NCBI GenBank assembly: GCA_040220455.1
Contig: JAVJUS010000129.1
Coordinates: forward strand, 1-64,000
Length of the DNA: 64,000 bases
Source of the DNA: JAVJUS01 sp040220455
Lineage (GTDB): Bacteria; Pseudomonadota; Alphaproteobacteria; DSM-16000; Inquilinaceae
Direction: 5' to 3'
In this document: in pieces, positions 9,375 through 17,971 of the stretch
How the letters are laid out: each line of letters begins with the position of its first letter
How positions within the stretch are numbered: position 1 is the first letter of the stretch
Made by a program: the position numbers and the translations under genes
The notes under the pieces: model-generated
Seen by the model: the letters and a program-made list of their open reading frames with translations, nothing else
The model's database searches: none
What the model was told of the DNA's origin: nothing

Positions 9375-10319
9375 TCACCGCTCCCCGCGGCGGTAGGGGC
9401 GCATCAGGGCGCGGGGGTAGGCGGCGCGGCGGGCCATGACGACCAGGGCCAGGATCGACAGCAGGTACGGCATCATCAGGAAGACCTGATAGGGGATGGC
9501 GTCGCTGACCACGTGCTGCAGGCGGAGCTGGTAGGCGTCGAACAGGCCGTAGAGCAGGGCGCCCAGCAGCGCCTTGCCCGGATGCCAGGAGGCGAAGACG
9601 ACCAGCGCGATGCACACCCAGCCGCGCCCCTGGATCATCGTGAAGAAGAAGCTGTCGAAGGCGGCCAGCGTCAGGAACGCCCCGCCCAGCGCCATCATCG
9701 CGCTGCCCACCACCACCGCGCCGATGCGCAGGGCGAAGACGTCCAGGCCCTGGGCCTCCGCGCCGTGCGGGTTCTCCCCGACCATGCGCACGGCGAGGCC
9801 GAGCGGCGTGCGGTAGAGGATCCAGGCGACCGCCGGCACCATCGCCAGCGCCAGGTAGACCGGCGGCGTCTGGGTGAACACCGACGGCCCGACCAGCGGC
9901 AGGTCCGACAGAAAGCCGAGATCCACCGGCGTGAAGGGCTCGATCGAGGGCGGCGTCGTCTCTCCCGGCAGGATCAGGCGATAGGAATAGTAGGTCAGGC
10001 TCGACGCGAACAGCGTGATGCCCAGGCCCGAGACGTGCTGGGAGAGCCCCAGCGGCACCGTCAGCGCGGCGTGGAGCAGGCCGAACAGCCCGCCGCCGGC
10101 CGCCGCCGCCGCCAGCCCGAGGGCCAGGTCCCCGCCCTGGTAGACCGTCATCCAGCCGACCATGGCGCCGAAGGTCATGATGCCCTCTATGCCGAGGTTG
10201 AGGACGCCGGCGCGCTCGCAGATCAGCTCGCCCAGGGTGCCGAAGATCAGCGGCGTCGCGATGCGCAGGACGGCGGCCCAGAAGCTGGCCGTGGCGAAGA
10301 TCTCGATCGCCTCCGTCAT
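9375..10319 (-). CDS. Nucleoside-type ABC transporter permease (second)
   Basis: 314-residue inner-membrane permease of the branched-chain/nucleoside (BPD_transp_2) family, with about eight to ten hydrophobic helices. Typical segments are RIATPLIFGTLGELICERAGVLNLGIEGIM near the N terminus and VRMVGENPHGAEAQGLDV, the loop that meets the ATPase. The ATG at 10319 overlaps the stop of the preceding permease by 4 bp (ATGA), indicating translational coupling. With the genes at 10316, 11355 and 12904 it forms a complete importer. The family moves purine or pyrimidine nucleosides or bases; the adjacent deaminase favours a pyrimidine or similar ring. Confidence 0.88.
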   Translation of the reverse strand: MTEAIEIFATASFWAAVLRIATPLIFGTLGELICERAGVLNLGIEGIMTFGAMVGWMTVYQGGDLALGLAAAAAGGGLFGLLHAALTVPLGLSQHVSGLGITLFASSLTYYSYRLILPGETTPPSIEPFTPVDLGFLSDLPLVGPSVFTQTPPVYLALAMVPAVAWILYRTPLGLAVRMVGENPHGAEAQGLDVFALRIGAVVVGSAMMALGGAFLTLAAFDSFFFTMIQGRGWVCIALVVFASWHPGKALLGALLYGLFDAYQLRLQHVVSDAIPYQVFLMMPYLLSILALVVMARRAAYPRALMRPYRRGER

Positions 10320-11365
10320 CGCCGGCGCACCCGGTAGCGCGCCAGGAACAGGGCGACCAGCATGCACAGCAGCGACACCGCGACGATCACGTCGGCGATG
10401 AAGCTCGGCACGCCCAGCGAGCGGCCCATGGAATCGGCGCCGACGAAGACCGTGGCGACGAAGATCGCCGCGGCGACGACGCCCAGCGGGTGGAGCTGGG
10501 CCAGCATGGCGACGATGATGCCGGCGTAGCCGTAGCCCGGCGACAGGTCGAGGGTCAGGTATTCCTTCAGCCCGATCACCTCTATCGCGCCGGCGAGCCC
10601 GGCGAGCCCGCCGGAGAAGACGGCGACGCGCAGAATCGTCCGGTCGACGGCGATGCCGGCGAAGCGCGCGGCCTCGGGATTGGCGCCGACGGCCCGGGAT
10701 TCGTAGCCCTGGACCGTGCGGGAATCGATCAGCCAGAAGGCGACGGCCGCGGCGATCGCGATCAGGAAGCCGGCGTGGAGGCGGGTGCGCGCGATCAGGT
10801 CCGGCAGGATCGCGTGTTCGACCACCGGCGCCGACTGGGGCCAGCCGAAGGCCAGCGGGTCCTTCATCGGTCCCTCGATCATCATCGAGACGAACAGCAG
10901 GACGACGAAGTTGAGTAGCAGCGTCGTCACCACCTCGTCGACGCCCGCCTTGGTCTTGAGCAGCGTCGGCACGACCAGCAGCGCGGCGCCGCCGGCCGCC
11001 CCCAGGATCAGCAGCACCGAGATGAGGAGCCAGCCGGGCAGGGCGAGCGCGCCGGCCCCGGCGGCCGCGGCGACCAGGGCGCCGATGTAGAACTGCCCCT
11101 CGCCGCCGATGTTCCACAGCCGCGCGCGGAAGGCGACGGCGGCGGCGAGGCCGGTGAGCATCAGCGGCGTGGCGCGGGCGAGCGTCTCGGTCAGCGACAG
11201 CCGCGAGCCGAAGGCGCCGGTGACGAGCCGGCCATAGGCCTCGAGCACCGGCGCCCCGGCCCAGGCGATCAGCCCGGCGCACAGGATCAGCGCGGCCAGA
11301 ACGGCGCCGATCGGCGCGGCGAGCGCCAGGGCGGCCGGCACGTGGTCCCGCCGCTCAAGCCGCAT
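10316..11365 (-). CDS. Nucleoside-type ABC transporter permease (first)
   Basis: 349-residue polytopic permease, partner of the permease at 9375. The start MRLERRDHVPAAL is typical of this subgroup. Later motifs include FRARLWNIGGEGQFYIGAL, the EGQ(F/L) hallmark of BMP-linked nucleoside permeases, DEVVTTLLLNFV and AVGANPEAARFAGI, the coupling loop. It overlaps the ATPase gene upstream by 11 bp and the next permease by 4 bp, so the four transporter genes are one operon read from 13896 down to 9375. Confidence 0.9.
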   Translation of the reverse strand: MRLERRDHVPAALALAAPIGAVLAALILCAGLIAWAGAPVLEAYGRLVTGAFGSRLSLTETLARATPLMLTGLAAAVAFRARLWNIGGEGQFYIGALVAAAAGAGALALPGWLLISVLLILGAAGGAALLVVPTLLKTKAGVDEVVTTLLLNFVVLLFVSMMIEGPMKDPLAFGWPQSAPVVEHAILPDLIARTRLHAGFLIAIAAAVAFWLIDSRTVQGYESRAVGANPEAARFAGIAVDRTILRVAVFSGGLAGLAGAIEVIGLKEYLTLDLSPGYGYAGIIVAMLAQLHPLGVVAAAIFVATVFVGADSMGRSLGVPSFIADVIVAVSLLCMLVALFLARYRVRRR

Positions 11366-12890
11366 GGCCGGCCTCGCCCCAGTGCCCCGCCATCAGCAAG
11401 CCGAGCCGGCGGGTGTCGAGCTCGCCGGCGGGCTGCGGCGCGGTCAGCCGGCCGCCATGGATGACGGCGACGCGGTCGGCGAGCGCCAGCACCTCGTCCA
11501 GGTCCTCGGAGATCAGCAGCACCCCGGCGCCGCGCTCCCGCGCCGCGAGGAGCTGGCCGTGGACATACGCGATGGCGCCGACATCGAGCCCGCGCGTCGG
11601 CTGGTTGGCCAGGATGAAGCGCGGGTCGGCCGACAGGATGCGGCCGAGGATGAGCTTCTGCATGTTGCCGCCGGACAGAAGCGCGGTTCGCGCGCGCGGG
11701 CCGGGGCAGCGGATGTCGAAATCCGCGATCAGCCGGCGCGCGAAGGCCAGCGCGGCGCCCTGGCGCAGCCAGCCGTGCCGGGCGAAGGCCGGGTCCCGGG
11801 CGCGCTCCAGGATCGCGTTCTCCCACACCGCCATGTCGCCGACCACGCCCGAGCCGTGCCTATCCTCCGGGATGCGCCCGACGCCGGCGGCGACGAAGCG
11901 GGCGGGCGACGGGCGGCGCACCGGCTCGCCGAACAGGGCGAGGCGCCCGGCGCGCGGCGCGGCCAGGCCGCTGGCCAGCGCCGCCAGCCCCGCCTGGCCG
12001 TTGCCGGCGACGCCGACCACGCCGACGATCTCGCGCTCGCGCACGGTCAGGTCGACACCGGCGAGCGCGCTGCCGCCCGCCCGGGGCAGGTCGACCCCGT
12101 CCAGCGCGAAGACCGGCGCACCGGGGTCGAGCGGCTGGCGGCGCGGCTCGGTGAGGCGCTGGCCGACCATCAGCTCGGCCAGTTCGTGCCGGTCGGTGGC
12201 GGCCGTCTCGCGCTCGGCCACGGCGCGCCCGGCGCGCAGGACGACGATGCGCCGGCTGGCCGCCAGCACCTCGCCCAGCTTGTGGCTGATGAAGACGATC
12301 GACAGCCCCTCTGCGGCCATGCGGGCGAGCGTCGCGAACAGCCGCTCGGATTCCTGAGGTGTCAGAACGGCCGTCGGCTCGTCGAGGATCAGGATCCGGG
12401 CGTCGCGGTAGAGCGACTTCAGGATCTCCACCCGCTGGCGCTCGCCGACCGACAGGTCGCCGACCCGGGCGTCGGCATGGACCTCCAGGCCGAAGCGCGC
12501 GGCCAGGTCCTCCAGCCGGCGGCGCGCGGCGCGCCGGTCGGACCGAGGGCGCCACAGCGGCTCGGTGCCGAGCATGACGTTGTCGAGCACGGTCAGGTTG
12601 TCGGCCAGCGTGAAATGCTGGTGGACCATGCCGATCCCGGCCTCGATCGCCGCGCGCGGGCGGCCGGGCGGCAGGGGCCGGCCGAAGACCGCGATGGACC
12701 CCGCGTCGGCCGTGTAATGGCCGAACAGGATGGTCATCAGGGTCGTCTTGCCGGCCCCGTTCTCGCCGAGCAGGGCCAGGATCTCGCCGCGCGCGAGCTC
12801 GAGCGAGATCGCGTCGTTGGCCAGCGTGTCGCCGAACCGCTTGGTGATCCCGTCGAGGGCGAGGACCGTGTCCCGGGTGGCCTCGATCAC
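11355..12890 (-). CDS. ABC transporter ATPase with two nucleotide-binding domains
   Basis: 511-residue double ATPase of the sugar/nucleoside importer class. The first half has a full Walker A (GENGAGKTT, about 43-51), signature LSVGERQRVEI and Walker B LILDEPTAVLTPQE. The second half has a degenerate Walker A (GVAGNGQAG), signature LSGGNMQKLILGR and ILANQPTRGLDVGA. This asymmetry is normal for the class. I place the start at the GTG at 12890, 13 bp after the binding-protein stop, because the ORF upstream overlaps that gene and has no similarity. It energises uptake by the two permeases. Confidence 0.92.
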   Translation of the reverse strand: MIEATRDTVLALDGITKRFGDTLANDAISLELARGEILALLGENGAGKTTLMTILFGHYTADAGSIAVFGRPLPPGRPRAAIEAGIGMVHQHFTLADNLTVLDNVMLGTEPLWRPRSDRRAARRRLEDLAARFGLEVHADARVGDLSVGERQRVEILKSLYRDARILILDEPTAVLTPQESERLFATLARMAAEGLSIVFISHKLGEVLAASRRIVVLRAGRAVAERETAATDRHELAELMVGQRLTEPRRQPLDPGAPVFALDGVDLPRAGGSALAGVDLTVREREIVGVVGVAGNGQAGLAALASGLAAPRAGRLALFGEPVRRPSPARFVAAGVGRIPEDRHGSGVVGDMAVWENAILERARDPAFARHGWLRQGAALAFARRLIADFDIRCPGPRARTALLSGGNMQKLILGRILSADPRFILANQPTRGLDVGAIAYVHGQLLAARERGAGVLLISEDLDEVLALADRVAVIHGGRLTAPQPAGELDTRRLGLLMAGHWGEAGHAA

Positions 12891-12903
12891 GGCCGGCCGG
12901 GCG

Positions 12904-13896
12904 TCACGACGGCTCGCTGTCGTCGATCGGCACCTCGAAGGCGCCCGACATGATCTCCTCGCGCTTGGCCATGACCCGCTCGACCGCCTCGGCCGGCACC
13001 ATCGACTCTGCGAAGACGATGTCGTTGCCGCCATGGGCCATGAAGCTGAACTCGCTGTAGTCCTTGCCCGTCGGGTTGCCGGCGGCGGCATCGGCGACCG
13101 CGGCGTCGACGATCGGCTTGAAGTTCCACACCGCGTTGGCGAAGACGGTCTCGGGATAGCGCGGGGTGTAGTCGATCAGCGAGCCGACGGCGTAAATCCC
13201 GCGCTCCTGCGCGGCGTCGGCGGTGCCGATGCGCTCGCCGAACAGCACGTCGGCGCCGGCGTCGATCTGGGCCAGGCCCGATTCCTTGGCCTTGGGCGGG
13301 TCGAACCAGGTGCCGATGAAGCCGACCAGGAATTCCGCGTCCGGCTTGACCTCCCTCACGCCCAGGCGGAACGCGTTGATCAGGCGGTTGACCTCCGGGA
13401 TCGGATAGCCGCCGACCGAGCCGAAGACGTTCGACTGGCTCATATAGGCGGCCATGATGCCGCACAGATAGCCCGCCTCATGGTTCCAGGTGCCGAAGAC
13501 GCCGAAATTGTCGCCCTGCGGCCCGCCGGAGGAGCCCATCAGGAAGGCGGTGTCCGGGTAGTCGCCGGCGACCTGCCGGGCCTCGCGCTCGACGGCGTAG
13601 GACTCGCCGACGATCAGCCCGGCGCCGTCCTCGGCGTATTCCCGCATGGCGCGGGCGTAGTCGGTGTTGGCGACCGACTCGGAGAAGACGTAGTCGAACT
13701 CCCCGCCCTCGTCGCCGGCCAGCATGGCCTCGTGCAGGCGGGAGTTCCAGGCGTTCTCCACCGGGACCGTGTGCAGCCCCGCGACGGTCATGGACTGGGC
13801 GCGCACCGGCCGCACAAGGCCGAAGGTGGCGGCCGCCGCCGCCGTGGAGGCCATCAGCGTGCGCCGCGTGAGCGCTGCTCTCACCGGATCGGTCAT
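12904..13896 (-). CDS. BMP-family substrate-binding lipoprotein-like protein (Tat-exported)
   Basis: 330-residue periplasmic binding protein of the BMP/PnrA (Med) family, which delivers nucleosides or related compounds to the ABC permeases. The N terminus LTRRTLMASTAAAAATFG followed by VRA-QS is a twin-arginine signal with Ala-type cleavage. No lipobox is seen. Family features include GVFGTWNHEAGYLCGIMAAYMS, NRLINAFRLGVREVKPDAE and AQIDAGADVLFGERIGT. It is the first gene of the importer operon, and a plausible promoter lies at 14025-14054. Confidence 0.88.
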   Translation of the reverse strand: MTDPVRAALTRRTLMASTAAAAATFGLVRPVRAQSMTVAGLHTVPVENAWNSRLHEAMLAGDEGGEFDYVFSESVANTDYARAMREYAEDGAGLIVGESYAVEREARQVAGDYPDTAFLMGSSGGPQGDNFGVFGTWNHEAGYLCGIMAAYMSQSNVFGSVGGYPIPEVNRLINAFRLGVREVKPDAEFLVGFIGTWFDPPKAKESGLAQIDAGADVLFGERIGTADAAQERGIYAVGSLIDYTPRYPETVFANAVWNFKPIVDAAVADAAAGNPTGKDYSEFSFMAHGGNDIVFAESMVPAEAVERVMAKREEIMSGAFEVPIDDSEPS

Positions 13897-14024
13897 GTCC
13901 TGCTCTCCCCGTTTCTCGATGGTTCGGCCATGTCACGTCGAAAGGCCCGGTGGCGGCGTTTTCCCGCGTTTATTGTTGTCGCCCGGACAGCGGCACGGGC
14001 ACGCGTGCCGACCGACGACAAGCG

Positions 14025-14054
14025 ATTAGGCGGACGGCGTCATTTTCCTGTCAA
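14025..14054 (-). promoter_or_regulatory. Candidate promoter of the BMP importer operon
   Basis: On the minus strand TTGACA (14054-14049) is followed after 18 bp by CCTAAT (14030-14025), about 130 bp before the ATG at 13896. The -35 is a perfect consensus and the -10 is weak. Position suits the importer operon. Confidence 0.4.
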
Positions 14055-14109
14055 GGGAAGCGCGGCCCCGGAGCCTGCGTCGGCCCGCGGGCGCGAACGC
14101 CGGCAGCGG

Positions 14110-14535
14110 CTACAGCGGCGCCGGCACCGAGTCGGCCAGGGCCTCGTCCCAGTAGCTCGCCTCGATCTTGTGGCCGTCCGGGTCGCGCACGAAGCAGCCG
14201 TAATAGGGCTCGCCGTAGAGCGGGCGGGGGCCGGGCGGGCCGTCGTCGGTCGCGCCGGCGGCCAGCGCCGCGGCGTGGAAGGCGTCGACCCCCTCGCGCG
14301 AGGGGGCGAGGAACCCGACATGCGTGCCATTGCCCGCGGCGGCGCGGACGCCGTCGATGGGCACCTGAACCCAGAACTCCGGATAGCGCTTGCCGTAGGC
14401 GGTCGCGCCCGGGTGCTCCATCAGCTTGCGGCAGCCCAGGATCGGCAGCACGGCGTCGTAGAACGCCACGGCGCGCGGATAGTCGTTCGTACCCAGCGAG
14501 ACATGCGAAAGAATGCTGGGAATGTCGTCGATCAT
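14110..14535 (-). CDS. VOC-fold (glyoxalase/dioxygenase superfamily) protein
   Basis: 141-residue single-unit vicinal-oxygen-chelate protein. The opening ILSHVSLGTNDYPRAVAFYDAVLPILG and the ending YYGCFVRDPDGHKIEASYWDE are typical of the family. Candidate metal ligands are His near 11, His near 73 and Glu near 127. Substrate cannot be told from sequence. It lies 38 bp upstream-on-strand of a second VOC gene's region (14574-14927), and both run on the minus strand, so they may be co-transcribed. Confidence 0.85.
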   Translation of the reverse strand: MIDDIPSILSHVSLGTNDYPRAVAFYDAVLPILGCRKLMEHPGATAYGKRYPEFWVQVPIDGVRAAAGNGTHVGFLAPSREGVDAFHAAALAAGATDDGPPGPRPLYGEPYYGCFVRDPDGHKIEASYWDEALADSVPAPL

Positions 14536-14573
14536 GGTTGTGGGTCCGATGTGGCGTAGAGGCGGGCGGCGCC

Positions 14574-14927
14574 TCAGCCGAGCAGGGTCAGGGTGTTGCC
14601 CGCCGGATCGCGGAAATGGGCGAGCGTGCCGCCCCAGGGCTGCTTCTCCGGCGGATCGGTGAAGACGACGCCCTTCGCGCTCAGGTCCCGATAGGTCGCC
14701 TCGATATCCCCGACCATCAGCGAGACGCCGGCGAACCGGCCGATCAGGCCGGCATAGGGGCCGTCGGGCGCCTCGCGCTCGACGATAATCACGCTCTCCC
14801 CGACGGCGTAGCCGACCGCGTCCATCTCCGCCATGTCCCAGGCGACGGGCAGGCCGAGTGTACCGCCGTAGAAGGTCCGCGCGGCCGCGATGTCGTCGAC
14901 GAACAGGCGCACGCCGTAGAGCCGCAT
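14574..14927 (-). CDS. VOC-fold (bleomycin-resistance-like) protein
   Basis: 117-residue VOC-superfamily protein. RLFVDDIAAARTFYGGTLGLPVAWD at the start and LAHFRDPAGNTLTLLG at the end are characteristic. The usual first metal His is replaced by Arg/Phe (VRLFV), so it may bind ligand without metal or act on an unusual substrate. The ATG at 14927 has a strong GGAGGTGG ribosome site. A longer minus-strand frame upstream runs through repeat copy 2 and is not coding. Confidence 0.82.
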   Translation of the reverse strand: MRLYGVRLFVDDIAAARTFYGGTLGLPVAWDMAEMDAVGYAVGESVIIVEREAPDGPYAGLIGRFAGVSLMVGDIEATYRDLSAKGVVFTDPPEKQPWGGTLAHFRDPAGNTLTLLG

Positions 14928-15076
14928 GGCACCCACCTCCCGTTCAGGGCCGCCCGCGACTAGGGGCGGGCGGACAACGGGCGTCAGGATATCATGTCGC
15001 GCGACGAGGCGAGCGCGCGAAACCGTATCGACCCGGCCCCGGCGACACGCTACGCTCCTTTCAGGCTTCAACAACG

Positions 15077-15091
15077 GAAAGGAGGTGATCC
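15077..15091 (+). promoter_or_regulatory. Full-length Shine-Dalgarno match to 16S rRNA 3' end
   Basis: The 15 bases gaaaggaggtgatcc are the exact reverse complement of the canonical bacterial 16S rRNA tail GGATCACCTCCTTTC. The AGGAGG core sits 8 bases before the ATG at 15093. Flanking bases do not continue the 16S sequence, so this is not an rRNA fragment. Confidence 0.8.
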
Positions 15092-15092
15092 G

Positions 15093-15170
15093 ATGATCAG
15101 TGAGACCAGGGACCACGGACCCGACCTCGGCATCGGTCACCTGCGGGGGAGCAGCCTTTCCCGCGCGTGA
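15093..15170 (+). CDS. 25-residue small ORF with exceptionally strong ribosome site
   Basis: Encodes 25 residues, beginning MISETRDHGPDLG and ending LRGSSLSRA, then TGA. Nothing in it is recognised: no signal peptide, membrane helix or cysteine. The case for translation rests on the perfect 15-base Shine-Dalgarno sequence at ideal spacing and on an intrinsic terminator 50 bp after the stop, which together make a compact transcription unit. It could be an abundantly made small protein, a modified-peptide precursor or a leader peptide. It lies in the 613-bp gap between the second VOC gene and the ABC membrane protein; the rest of that gap is the terminator and repeat copy 2. Confidence 0.55.
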   Translation: MISETRDHGPDLGIGHLRGSSLSRA

Positions 15171-15220
15171 CAGTGCCCCGGACAACGGATCCAGAGGTCG
15201 GGCCGAGGCCCGTCTCGCGG

Positions 15221-15250
15221 AAGGGCGGCCCCTGCGGGCCGCCCTTCTTC
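15221..15250 (+). terminator. Rho-independent terminator after the 25-codon ORF
   Basis: 11-bp stem AAGGGCGGCCC / GGGCCGCCCTT with a CTGC loop, then CTTCGTT. It lies 50 bp after the small ORF and nearly 300 bp before the next gene. Confidence 0.8.
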
Positions 15251-15298
15251 GTTCATGGCGAGCCGTCAGCGGCCGTTTCGGGGGGCGGAGACAATGCA

Positions 15299-15432
15299 CC
15301 CTCTCCCTCGGGGAGAGGGAGGGACCCGCGGCCTTCAGGCCGTGGGAGGGTGAGGGGTGGCAGACGGCCGAGCGGTGTCCCGCCGTCTGCAACCCCTCAC
15401 CTTGTCCATCTCCCGCTGGGAGAGGGGACGCG
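15299..15432. repeat. Palindromic intergenic repeat, family A, copy 2
   Basis: Same order of blocks as copy 1: CCCTCTCCC, GAGAGGGAGGGACCCGCGG, GTGGGAGGGTGAGGGGT, then ACCCCTCACC, CATCTCCC, GGGAGAGGGGACGCGG. The two ends can fold on each other. Confidence 0.85.
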
Positions 15433-15540
15433 GACGGCGACGGTCGGCCACGACCCGCGCCTCCAGGACGTCGCCGAAGTCCCCGTCTCGCCCGCGAGCC
15501 CGGCCACCGGCGCCCCCCTGCGCCGAACGGCTGACGGGTC

Positions 15541-16551
15541 ATGAGCATCCTCGAACGCCCCAAGCGCATCCGCCGCGGCGGCGACGACACGCCGGCGCGC
15601 TCGCTCGCCGGCTATGTCTGGCGAATGAGCGGGCGCCACCAGTTCGCGGTGTGCGCGCTCGCCCTCGTCGTCGCCGGTCTGACGGCCGTGCCGCTGGAAC
15701 TCCAGCGCCGGCTGATCGACGACGCCATCGGCGGCCGCGACCGGGCGCTGCTGCTCTGGCTCGGCGGCGCCTATCTCGCCGTCGTCCTGCTGTCCGCCGC
15801 CTTCAAGTACGCGCTCAAGCTCTACCAGGGCTGGCTGAGCGAGAGCGCGATCCGCTACACCCGCGATCATCTGGCCCGGCTGACCCGCGACACGCCGCCG
15901 GAGGAGATGGGCGAGTCGGAGGACGGCCAGGCCGTCTCCGTCATCGGCCAGGAGGTCGAGAAGCTCGGCGGCTTCGTCGGCGAGGGCTGGTCGGAGCCCG
16001 CGGTCAACGGCGGCATGGTGGTCTGCCTGTTGGGCTACATGCTGGTCGTCCAGCCGATGATCGCGGCGGTCGCGCTCGCCTTCCTGCTGCCCCAGGTGAT
16101 CCTCGCGCCGATCCTGCAGCGCCGGATCAACGCCCTGGTCGAGCGCCGGGTGACCCTGCTGCGCGAGCTGGGCGACGAGGTCGCGGCCGAGGTGCGCGAG
16201 GAAGGGGCGTCGCCGGCCGCTCAGCGCGATCCGACCCCCGATTCCGGCGACCCGGTCGCGCCGATGCTCCAGCGTCTGTTCGGCAACCGGATGCGGATCT
16301 ATGCCTGGAAGTTCCTGCTCAAGGGCGCGGTCAATCTGACCAACGCCCTGGCACCGGTGACCGTGCTCGTGCTCGGCGGGCTGATGGCGCTCGAGGGGCA
16401 GACGACCGTCGGCGTCGTCGTCGCCTTCATCACCGGGTTCGAGCGGCTGGCCGATCCGATGCGCCGGCTGATCGACTACTACCGGGTCGCCGCCCGGACG
16501 GGCGTCCAGCACCGCATGATCGCGCGCTGGATGCCGCCCGGGCGGCAGTGA
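15541..16551 (+). CDS. ABC exporter membrane domain without ATPase domain
   Basis: 336-residue protein matching the type-1 ABC exporter transmembrane domain. Hydrophobic helices lie at about 34-52, 73-95, 155-175, 178-200, 260-290 and 300-315. SESAIRYTRDHLARLTRD in the first intracellular loop is typical. The protein ends soon after the sixth helix (at GVQHRMIARW) where exporters normally continue into a 240-residue ATPase domain. No Walker motifs are present and no ATPase gene lies next to it. It is therefore a stand-alone half, either needing an ATPase from elsewhere or having lost transport. The ATG at 15541 has no obvious ribosome site. Confidence 0.8.
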   Translation: MSILERPKRIRRGGDDTPARSLAGYVWRMSGRHQFAVCALALVVAGLTAVPLELQRRLIDDAIGGRDRALLLWLGGAYLAVVLLSAAFKYALKLYQGWLSESAIRYTRDHLARLTRDTPPEEMGESEDGQAVSVIGQEVEKLGGFVGEGWSEPAVNGGMVVCLLGYMLVVQPMIAAVALAFLLPQVILAPILQRRINALVERRVTLLRELGDEVAAEVREEGASPAAQRDPTPDSGDPVAPMLQRLFGNRMRIYAWKFLLKGAVNLTNALAPVTVLVLGGLMALEGQTTVGVVVAFITGFERLADPMRRLIDYYRVAARTGVQHRMIARWMPPGRQ

Positions 16552-16569
16552 CCGCAACGAGCGAGGGGC

Positions 16570-17208
16570 TCAGAGCTGAGGGTCGGTGCGCAACATCGAA
16601 TCGCGCGCTGCGATGGCCTGCCACCAGTCCTTCAGGCCCGGATGCGGCGCCAGCAGGCCCTCGGCCTCGGGCGTCGCACTCAGATAGGCCATGATCGGCG
16701 CCAGATGCAGGTCGGCGAGGCTGATGTCGGGCCCGGCCAGCCACGCATCGTCGCCCTTGATGTCCGCGATGACGGACAGGGCCTTGCCGGCCATCGGCAG
16801 CCCCTCCTCGACGATTTTCGGATCACCCTCGCGGCCCAGCATGGGCTCGACCAGGCGCTGCCAGACGATCTTGCCCAGGATGGCCGGGTAGCCGTAGTTG
16901 TCGACGATGCCCATGACCATGTTCATCCGCGCCGCCCGGCGGGCGTCGGCCGGGGTCAAGCTCGCGCCGGGGAAGACCTGGTCGACGTAGCGCAGGATCG
17001 CCCCGCTCTCGAAGATCGTGAAGCCGTCATGCTCGAAGGCCGGCACCTTGGCGAAGGGGTGGCGGGAGGCATGGGGCTCCTCGGCGTGCTTGCCCTCGAG
17101 CATCCCGACATGCTCGAGCGTGTAGCCCACGGGCTTTTCCTCCAGCGCGAGCCGCGCGCTGCGGACATAGGTGCTGTAGGCAGGGCCGTAGACGATCGGA
17201 TCGGACAT
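16570..17208 (-). CDS. Glutathione S-transferase family protein
   Basis: 212-residue cytosolic protein with the two-domain GST layout. The thioredoxin-like N-terminal domain (about 1-80) has the active-site region PAYSTYVRSAR, KVPAFEHDGFTIFESGAILRYVD (cis-Pro plus the Glu-Ser glutathione-binding pair). The helical C-terminal domain holds the N-capping motif ISLADLHLAPIMAYL. It would conjugate or reduce electrophiles using glutathione; a glutathione reductase gene is elsewhere in the window (27839). It converges with the ABC membrane gene. Start ATG at 17208. Confidence 0.9.
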   Translation of the reverse strand: MSDPIVYGPAYSTYVRSARLALEEKPVGYTLEHVGMLEGKHAEEPHASRHPFAKVPAFEHDGFTIFESGAILRYVDQVFPGASLTPADARRAARMNMVMGIVDNYGYPAILGKIVWQRLVEPMLGREGDPKIVEEGLPMAGKALSVIADIKGDDAWLAGPDISLADLHLAPIMAYLSATPEAEGLLAPHPGLKDWWQAIAARDSMLRTDPQL

Positions 17209-17416
17209 GGCGGCGGTGTCCTTCTTCTGGGTGCGCGGTGTGCCGCGCCACGGGGAGGAAGACCGGCGATACCCGAGCGGCGGCGCGTTGTCGAGGGGCT
17301 GCTCGCGCGGGCGGCCGCGGGGCCCTTCGCGACCGCGCCGGGCGCACGAGACGGTTGACCCGGGCCCGCCGGGCGGCTCCATTCCCGACCCGCCGATACC
17401 CGAGAAAGGAAGCCTC

Positions 17417-17827
17417 ATGAACGATATCCGTTCCGTCGCGAGCCTGACCGCAGAGGGCGCCCGCCGGGTCGCCGACGCCGCCCGCGCCTTCGCCGACGGC
17501 CTGGGCTGGCCGGCGACGATCTGCGTCGCCGACGCCGCCGGCGTGCCGCTGATGGTCACCCGCGCCGACGCCGGCTGGCCGGCGAGCGTCGAGATCGCGA
17601 TCGGCAAGGCCGCCTCGACCATCCGCTTCGGCCGGCCGTCCGCGGCGCTGGAGGACATGATCAATGGCGGGCGCACCGCTTTCGTAGGCACGGCCGACGG
17701 CACGCCCCTGCGCGGCGGCCTGCCGATCGAGGCCGACGGCGCCGTCGTCGGCGCGATCGGCGTCAGCGGCCTGACGCCCGAGCGCGACGAGGAGGTCGCC
17801 AAGGCCGGGGCCGCGGCGGCGGGCTGA
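17417..17827 (+). CDS. GlcG/HbpS-family (DUF336) protein
   Basis: 136-residue alpha/beta protein of the GlcG/HbpS family, whose members bind haem or cobalamin-like ligands or sit in glycolate and diol utilisation loci without a proven reaction. Seen here are CVADAAGVPLMVTRAD, the helix with AIGKAASTIRF and the conserved end GLPIEADGAVVGAIGVSGLTPERDEEVA. The ATG at 17417 follows an AAAGGA ribosome site. No signal peptide, so cytosolic. No functionally linked neighbour is evident. Confidence 0.87.
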   Translation: MNDIRSVASLTAEGARRVADAARAFADGLGWPATICVADAAGVPLMVTRADAGWPASVEIAIGKAASTIRFGRPSAALEDMINGGRTAFVGTADGTPLRGGLPIEADGAVVGAIGVSGLTPERDEEVAKAGAAAAG

Positions 17828-17971
17828 TCCACGCGGACGACGCCCGGCGCCGCCGGCGCGGGCCTTGCCGGGGCGCGCGGCCGGACGACCTTCCTTGGTC
17901 CACCCGGTTGCCGGCCGCGCCCGTCCGGCGCGGCGCGGCCCGTCCCGCCCGATTTTTTCCCGGAGACCGGC

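Noticed and set aside
15077..15091. Fragment of a 16S rRNA gene
   Set aside because: Only the 15-base tail matches; bases on both sides do not continue the 16S sequence.
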